A DNA stretch of 64,000 nucleotides from Algoriphagus alkaliphilus. Its GTDB lineage: Bacteria > Bacteroidota > Bacteroidia > Cytophagales > Cyclobacteriaceae. The position numbers were made by a program, and so were the translations under genes. Below the pieces are notes generated by a model. It saw only the letters and a program-made list of their open reading frames with translations, had not been told where the DNA came from and did no database searches. The stretch lies in NCBI RefSeq assembly GCF_900103735.1, contig NZ_FMXE01000009.1, positions 124,001 to 188,000 of the forward strand. Reading direction: 5' to 3'. Within the stretch, counting starts at the first letter, position 1, and the number at the start of each line of letters is the position of its first letter. Below are positions 60,043-64,000 of this stretch, in pieces.

Positions 60043-61767
60043 CTATACGGCTTCACCAGGCCGAAATCTTATTTCCTCTGGATAGGGAAAAGCATGGATT
60101 AATTCCCCTTTTCGGATTCTTTGTTGTAAAGAGTTCCAATATTCCGGGTCAAATAATACGCTGTGATAATCTAAAAAATGTGGCTTGAGGTCAGCCCTTC
60201 CGATCATCCATCTTCGAAAATCTTCCGGGAACACATCGTTTTTTTTGATCTCATACCAAGGTTCAGAAGCGTAAATTTGTTCGAAGTTTTCAGGTTTTGG
60301 TTTAGCTCTGAAATTCATATCCTCCAAAAATTCGATTTCATCGTAATCATAGAAAATAACACGTCTTTGTCGCGTCAATCCGAAGTTTTTGGTCATCATG
60401 TCACCGGGAAAAATGTTGGCTTGGGCCAATTGAAGTATTGCCCGACCATAATCTTCGACAGCTCGTTTTCCTTCTTCTTCAGTGCAGGATTCCAGAAATA
60501 GATTTAGTGGAACCATTTTTCTTTCAGTATATAGATGTTTGATTATCAGGCTATCCTCGGTCACTATAAGAAGAGAATTTGTAGTGTTCCGAAGCTCTTT
60601 CATAAGTTCGGGGCTAATGCGGGAAATGGGTATTTTAAAATGTTCAAATTCATGGGTATCTGCCATTCTTCCGACTCGATCGTGAAGTGAAACCAGTTTA
60701 TATTTTTCCCGGACTTCTTGGCGAGTCATATTTTTAGGCGGCTCGAAATGGTCTTTGATCAGTTTGAATACGATATTCAGAGATGGCAACGTAAAGACTG
60801 TCATCACCATGCCTTTGATGCCAGGAGCTACAACAAATTCATCAGTTCTCTTTTCCAAATGCTCAAGGAAATCACGATAAAAAAGTGTTTTTCCATGCTT
60901 GTTGAATCCAATGGCATTGTAGAGCTCGTGTATTTTTTTGTGTGGGATGACTGAACTCAGAAATTCGATGATTTGTGAAGGTATGGCTGCCTCCACCATA
61001 AAATATGACCGTGTGAAACTAAATAGATGACTCATCAGATTGGGGTCAAAAATCAGTGTGTCTACAAATATCCCATTTGGTCCATTGAGGAAAGGAATGA
61101 TAAACGGCATCCATTTATTGCCAACATAAGTTCTTCCGATGAGGTAGGCCGCTTTATTTCGGTAAAAAACAGGCTTCAAAAGCTGTGTTTTTGTACCCAC
61201 TTCCACCTGATATCTGGAAAGAATTACTTTTTTCACTCCTTCCACTAAAAAAGCCACGTCTTTTTCTTTGTCCATGAACTCCCCCCCAAAATCATAGTCT
61301 TGTAAAATTTGCCGGATGATTTGATCCAAACCGAGAGAGGCGGGATAAGAATTTAACAAATCTGATTTCTCCTGTAAATATTGAGGGTTGGAATCACCTC
61401 GGACATACATCAATTCTTCGTCTAGCGGGTTATTCAGAAAGGTTTTTCTAAATATTGAATTGAAAAAAGTTTGAGCCAACTCAGCGTCCGGGCGGGTGGA
61501 GATCATTTCTTGATATTTATTTCGGATCAAAGACCAAACTGTTCGGTTTGTTGTGTCAGTCCCCAATTTTTCCTGTAGGTCTTTTGCCAGTGGGAGCAAG
61601 GTGTCCTTGTATAGTCTAAGCCGCTGTCTATGATTTTGTTGCGTGGCTTGCCAGTTCCGTTGCGAAAAATAAAGAGGGGCCAAGCGAGTGAAGTCATTAA
61701 ACCTTCGGATGTAATTGAGGTAAGCATCAAAGATGTTTTTGGCAAGAGGTAGCGCTATTTCTGACAT
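60043..61767 (-). CDS. aceK: Isocitrate dehydrogenase kinase/phosphatase
   Basis: AceK phosphorylates isocitrate dehydrogenase to switch it off, and reverses this, pushing carbon into the glyoxylate shunt on acetate. The 574-aa protein is the usual length, with APGIKGMVMTVFTLPSLN at the ATP-binding loop, YVVFKLIKDHF-type beta-strand (NIVFKLIKDHFEPPKN), VSLHDRVGRMADT and the catalytic part MMTKNFGLTRQRRVIFYDYDE. The gene is best known from Proteobacteria; neither icd nor the shunt genes aceA/aceB are in this window. Confidence 0.95.
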   Translation of the reverse strand: MSEIALPLAKNIFDAYLNYIRRFNDFTRLAPLYFSQRNWQATQQNHRQRLRLYKDTLLPLAKDLQEKLGTDTTNRTVWSLIRNKYQEMISTRPDAELAQTFFNSIFRKTFLNNPLDEELMYVRGDSNPQYLQEKSDLLNSYPASLGLDQIIRQILQDYDFGGEFMDKEKDVAFLVEGVKKVILSRYQVEVGTKTQLLKPVFYRNKAAYLIGRTYVGNKWMPFIIPFLNGPNGIFVDTLIFDPNLMSHLFSFTRSYFMVEAAIPSQIIEFLSSVIPHKKIHELYNAIGFNKHGKTLFYRDFLEHLEKRTDEFVVAPGIKGMVMTVFTLPSLNIVFKLIKDHFEPPKNMTRQEVREKYKLVSLHDRVGRMADTHEFEHFKIPISRISPELMKELRNTTNSLLIVTEDSLIIKHLYTERKMVPLNLFLESCTEEEGKRAVEDYGRAILQLAQANIFPGDMMTKNFGLTRQRRVIFYDYDEIEFLEDMNFRAKPKPENFEQIYASEPWYEIKKNDVFPEDFRRWMIGRADLKPHFLDYHSVLFDPEYWNSLQQRIRKGELIHAFPYPEEIRFRPGEAV

Positions 61768-61919
61768 TTTAATTGGAAGTAGGAAGGAAAGATTAACTTT
61801 TTTCTGATTTTTTCTTGAATTTCTAATTCAAAAAGAGCCTGATTTTCTGTGATTTATAAATTAGAAACAGAGACAGAATAAAATTTTGAAAATTTTTCGC
61901 AATCGATTGTTTGGAGGGA

Positions 61920-61955
61920 ATGAAAACATTTTATACTTTTCGAAGGTATTCATGA
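61920..61955 (+). other. Possible leader peptide ORF
   Basis: After the strong ribosome-binding site GGAGGG, ATG begins an 11-codon frame, MKTFYTFRRYS, ending at TGA 61953-61955. A hairpin terminator lies 40 bp downstream and the next gene starts 208 bp away. The arrangement could be an attenuation leader or a remnant. The 396-bp interval 61768-62163 otherwise contains only this and the terminator. Confidence 0.3.
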
Positions 61956-61995
61956 ACTGAATATCTACAATAGGTTTAATAGGTTTGAGAGCAGG

Positions 61996-62026
61996 AAAAG
62001 GCCCGGATATTATCCAGGCCTTTTTT
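61996..62026 (+). terminator. Intrinsic terminator in the aceK-lipoprotein intergenic region
   Basis: AAAAGGCC (61996-62003) pairs with GGCCTTTT (62017-62024), and GGATA with TATCC inside, with one mismatch. Six T residues follow. No full-length gene on this strand precedes it, so it must end a short transcript or serve as an attenuator. Confidence 0.75.
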
Positions 62027-62163
62027 GTTTCTAAAATTATTTAAATCAATCATTTTGATTTGGTAAATGTTGCTTTCCATGGAATTTTCTTTCTGGACGT
62101 AGGATTGTTTTCCATTTGATTTTTCAAACTCTTCGCTTAGCTTCGACGTTCAATTTTTCCTCT

Positions 62164-62841
62164 ATGAATAGAATCATGAAGCACTATTTGTCGGTTTGGA
62201 TTTTGTCTCTTGTTTTTTTGATCGCCTGTGAATCCGGTGATTCAAAAAAAGGTGAGATTTCCAATGAGCTGAAACCCGATGCCGAAAAATTGGAAGTTTT
62301 ACGCAATCAAATCAATTTGGGCTTGGCACAAAAGTCAGCTTGGCAAAAGCATTGGGCAGTAAAAACCGGGAATTTTGATGCAAGCGATTTTGAGTTGGTT
62401 TTTTCAGATTCAATTGACCCGATGGAGATGCCAGAGAAAAATCCGATTTTATCTGAGGATCCCTTATTTCCTTATCAACTTCCTCATCCTGAAGGAAATG
62501 GGACTATTGATATTTATTCCTACAAAGTTGAGGCGCAGGAAAGCCTCGATAAACCTTTATTAAATCCAGATTCCAAAGTCATTTGGTATAGATCGGATGG
62601 GATGAAAGAGCGATTGCTATTCATGGGGCCTTCAGGAATGTTTGAAGAAGGGATATGGTTGAATTCCAGTGAGTTTATGGTCATGGGGTTTTTTCAGGAA
62701 GAAGAGGGTTTTCGACCAATGATCTGGATAATTAACATCGAAAATCACAGTTTCAGTCAATTTAAATTGAATGAGCTTGTGCAGGAATACCAGCAAGAGT
62801 CCTACTTGAATTTGAAGTTGAAGTCAGTGGATTTGACCTAA
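62164..62841 (+). CDS. Lipoprotein of unknown function
   Basis: The protein (about 225 aa from ATG 62164; another ATG is at 62176) has a lipoprotein signal with lipobox LIAC, so it is attached to a membrane after Cys. The mature part (CESGDSKKGEIS...) is acidic with strands, e.g. GTIDIYSYKVEAQE and MIWIINIENHSF. No family recognised. The frame reaches upstream to 62116 but that part does not look like a signal. It is 1 bp before the CoA-pyrophosphatase gene and probably cotranscribed. Confidence 0.7.
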   Translation: MNRIMKHYLSVWILSLVFLIACESGDSKKGEISNELKPDAEKLEVLRNQINLGLAQKSAWQKHWAVKTGNFDASDFELVFSDSIDPMEMPEKNPILSEDPLFPYQLPHPEGNGTIDIYSYKVEAQESLDKPLLNPDSKVIWYRSDGMKERLLFMGPSGMFEEGIWLNSSEFMVMGFFQEEEGFRPMIWIINIENHSFSQFKLNELVQEYQQESYLNLKLKSVDLT

Positions 62842-62842
62842 A

Positions 62843-63481
62843 ATGAACTTTGAGAAATTTATTTTGCAGCTAGAAAGTGCGCTAAAGGCTCCACTTCCGG
62901 GAAAGCAAGCTCAGATCAAAATGTCTCCTGTGCCGATAGATATGAGGCGATTTGAGATTGATTTATCGAAAAATCATCGGAAAAGTGGCGTATTAATTTT
63001 GTTTTATCCAGAAAGTGAAAGTGCTTTTTTTCCATTGATCAAGCGTCCTGAGTATGCAGGATTTCATAGTGGTCAAGTGGCCTTTCCCGGTGGAAAAATG
63101 GAAATCAGTGATGCAAATATAATTGAAACTGCCCTCAGAGAAGCTGAGGAAGAAGTAGGGATAGATCGAAGTCAGGTCCAGGTTATGGGCTTACTCAGTG
63201 AGCTTTTCATCCCGACCAGCAATTTTTTAGTGACTCCTGTAATTGGTTTTTTGGAAAAACGCCCTGATTTGGTGCCAGAGGAAAAAGAAGTTTCAAGAAT
63301 TATACAGGCAGAGTTATCCCAACTACTGAGACCGGAAATAAGAAAACAAAAAATTCTGGACTTGGGTCAAAACCTGAAACTTGACACGCCATATTTTGAA
63401 ATTGACGGTGAGGTAGTTTGGGGTGCTACTGCTATGATTTTAAGTGAATTGATTCACTTGCTTCATTCGGCAGGAAGGTGA
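62843..63481 (+). CDS. NUDIX hydrolase, CoA pyrophosphatase type
   Basis: The 212-aa enzyme has the UPF0035/NudL-type pattern: the CoA-binding motif before the box, then the NUDIX box GGKMEISDANIIETALREAEEEVG (REAEEEVG is the catalytic core), preceded by FHSGQVAFPGG. Relatives split coenzyme A to phosphopantetheine and 3',5'-ADP, or act on other nucleotide diphosphates. It starts 1 bp after the lipoprotein stop. Confidence 0.88.
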   Translation: MNFEKFILQLESALKAPLPGKQAQIKMSPVPIDMRRFEIDLSKNHRKSGVLILFYPESESAFFPLIKRPEYAGFHSGQVAFPGGKMEISDANIIETALREAEEEVGIDRSQVQVMGLLSELFIPTSNFLVTPVIGFLEKRPDLVPEEKEVSRIIQAELSQLLRPEIRKQKILDLGQNLKLDTPYFEIDGEVVWGATAMILSELIHLLHSAGR

Positions 63482-63539
63482 GGATTGGTCTTTTTAGCCA
63501 TTTGGTTGTATTGTTGCATTGAATTAATGAATTCCGAAA

Positions 63540-64000
63540 ATGGAAGAAAGTACCCCTTTGATCAGTAATGACGCGGTAGTTTTTGGCTTGCTCATGGCAA
63601 CTTTGGCTTTTGTTTTTGCGACATCTGCCAGCAAAAGACCACTTTGGGTTAAGTTTTATACCTATATCCCCACGGTTTTACTATGCTACTTTATCCCGGC
63701 TGTTTTCAATTCACTAGGATTGATTTCGGGGGAATCTTCAGGCTTATACAAGGTCGCTTCAAGGTATTTATTGCCTGCATCTTTGGTTCTTTTCACGATC
63801 AGTATTGATCTGAAAGGAATCCTCAAACTTGGACCTAAAGCCTTAACGATGTTTTTGGCAGGAACTGTAGGGATTGTTTTAGGTGGACCTTTAGCTTTGT
63901 TGACTGTGGGGCTGATATTTCCGGATATTTACTCCGGGACCGGACCGGATGAAATCTGGCGCGGGTTATCAACGATCTCGGGAAGCTGGATCGGAGGGGG
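63540..64000 (+). CDS. DUF819-family membrane protein, 3' truncated by window edge
   Basis: The frame opens at ATG 63540 (MEESTPLISNDAVVFGLLMA) and runs off the window without a stop after 153 codons. Four to five membrane helices are visible, with LPASLVLFTISIDLKGILKLG and the Gly-rich GTVGIVLGGPLALL. The pattern matches DUF819, a ten-helix membrane family of unknown function. It is 58 bp after the NUDIX gene on the same strand. Confidence 0.88.
   Translation, partial: MEESTPLISNDAVVFGLLMATLAFVFATSASKRPLWVKFYTYIPTVLLCYFIPAVFNSLGLISGESSGLYKVASRYLLPASLVLFTISIDLKGILKLGPKALTMFLAGTVGIVLGGPLALLTVGLIFPDIYSGTGPDEIWRGLSTISGSWIGG

Noticed and set aside
1-64000. CRISPR arrays, rRNA, tRNA or transposase genes
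   Set aside because: No repeat-spacer pattern, no RNA gene signatures and no transposase or integrase motifs seen anywhere in the window.

Overview
The window looks like a chromosomal segment of a Bacteroidota bacterium, most likely a Cytophagales/Cyclobacteriaceae (Algoriphagus-like) organism; this is inferred, not searched. Supporting signs are promoter elements matching the Bacteroidota -7 consensus TAnnTTTG about 17-32 nt before many start codons, few strong Shine-Dalgarno sequences, a TonB-dependent receptor with a carboxypeptidase-regulatory-like N-terminus, MscL, an RF2 gene with the classical frameshift, and the photolyase/TIGR03643/DUF2256 gene set. There is no rRNA, tRNA, CRISPR array or recognisable transposase.

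Layout. 1-3.9 kb is a small defence-type region: the tail of a CHAT protease, then an AT-rich type II restriction-modification cassette (controller-like HTH protein, C5 cytosine methyltransferase, PD-(D/E)XK nuclease) whose nuclease frame lacks a normal start. 3.9-10.7 kb is housekeeping: mgsA-pfkA, oligopeptidase B, mscL, an ECF sigma operon and a universal stress protein. A candidate 6S-like RNA lies at 10.94-11.14 kb, convergent with a flippase gene. 12.6-18.3 kb is an iron block: feoA-feoB-FeoB-associated peptide, with a lipoprotein and a haem/iron-type TonB receptor upstream. 18.6-28.1 kb holds two giant adjacent genes (1772 and 1407 aa) with no family I recognise; this is the best candidate for an undescribed system.

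28.2-34.1 kb is a sulfur/redox neighbourhood: sulfide:quinone oxidoreductase, a Crp/Fnr regulator with Crp-like operators, a universal stress protein, a TauE/SafE exporter, a membrane di-iron hydroxylase, a small membrane protein and a rhodanese. The leaders of the SQR and stress-protein genes share a repeated, hairpin-containing element that is multiplied in front of the stress-protein gene. 34.1-36.1 kb is the photolyase group. 36-55 kb is mostly core metabolism and cell envelope (Lrp, NUDIX, MATE, M24 peptidase, MFS, prfB, ilvE, cobalamin adenosyltransferase, ABC ATPase, gatC, plsC, globin, NfeD, LysM protein). 55-64 kb carries TIGR02757, a short palindromic repeat element, an ATP-grasp enzyme, leucyl aminopeptidase, an esterase, isocitrate dehydrogenase kinase/phosphatase, a lipoprotein, a CoA-pyrophosphatase-type NUDIX protein and a DUF819 membrane protein cut by the window end.

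Several starts were moved to an internal ATG because the longest open frame begins at an unsupported TTG or upstream codon (mgsA, feoA, the TonB receptor, the cobalamin adenosyltransferase, the MFS protein, the M24 peptidase, the LysM protein and others). Three features are easily missed by automatic calling: a 38-aa FeoB-associated peptide, a 48-aa DUF2256 protein and the frameshifted prfB. All family assignments are from reading motifs; nothing was searched.
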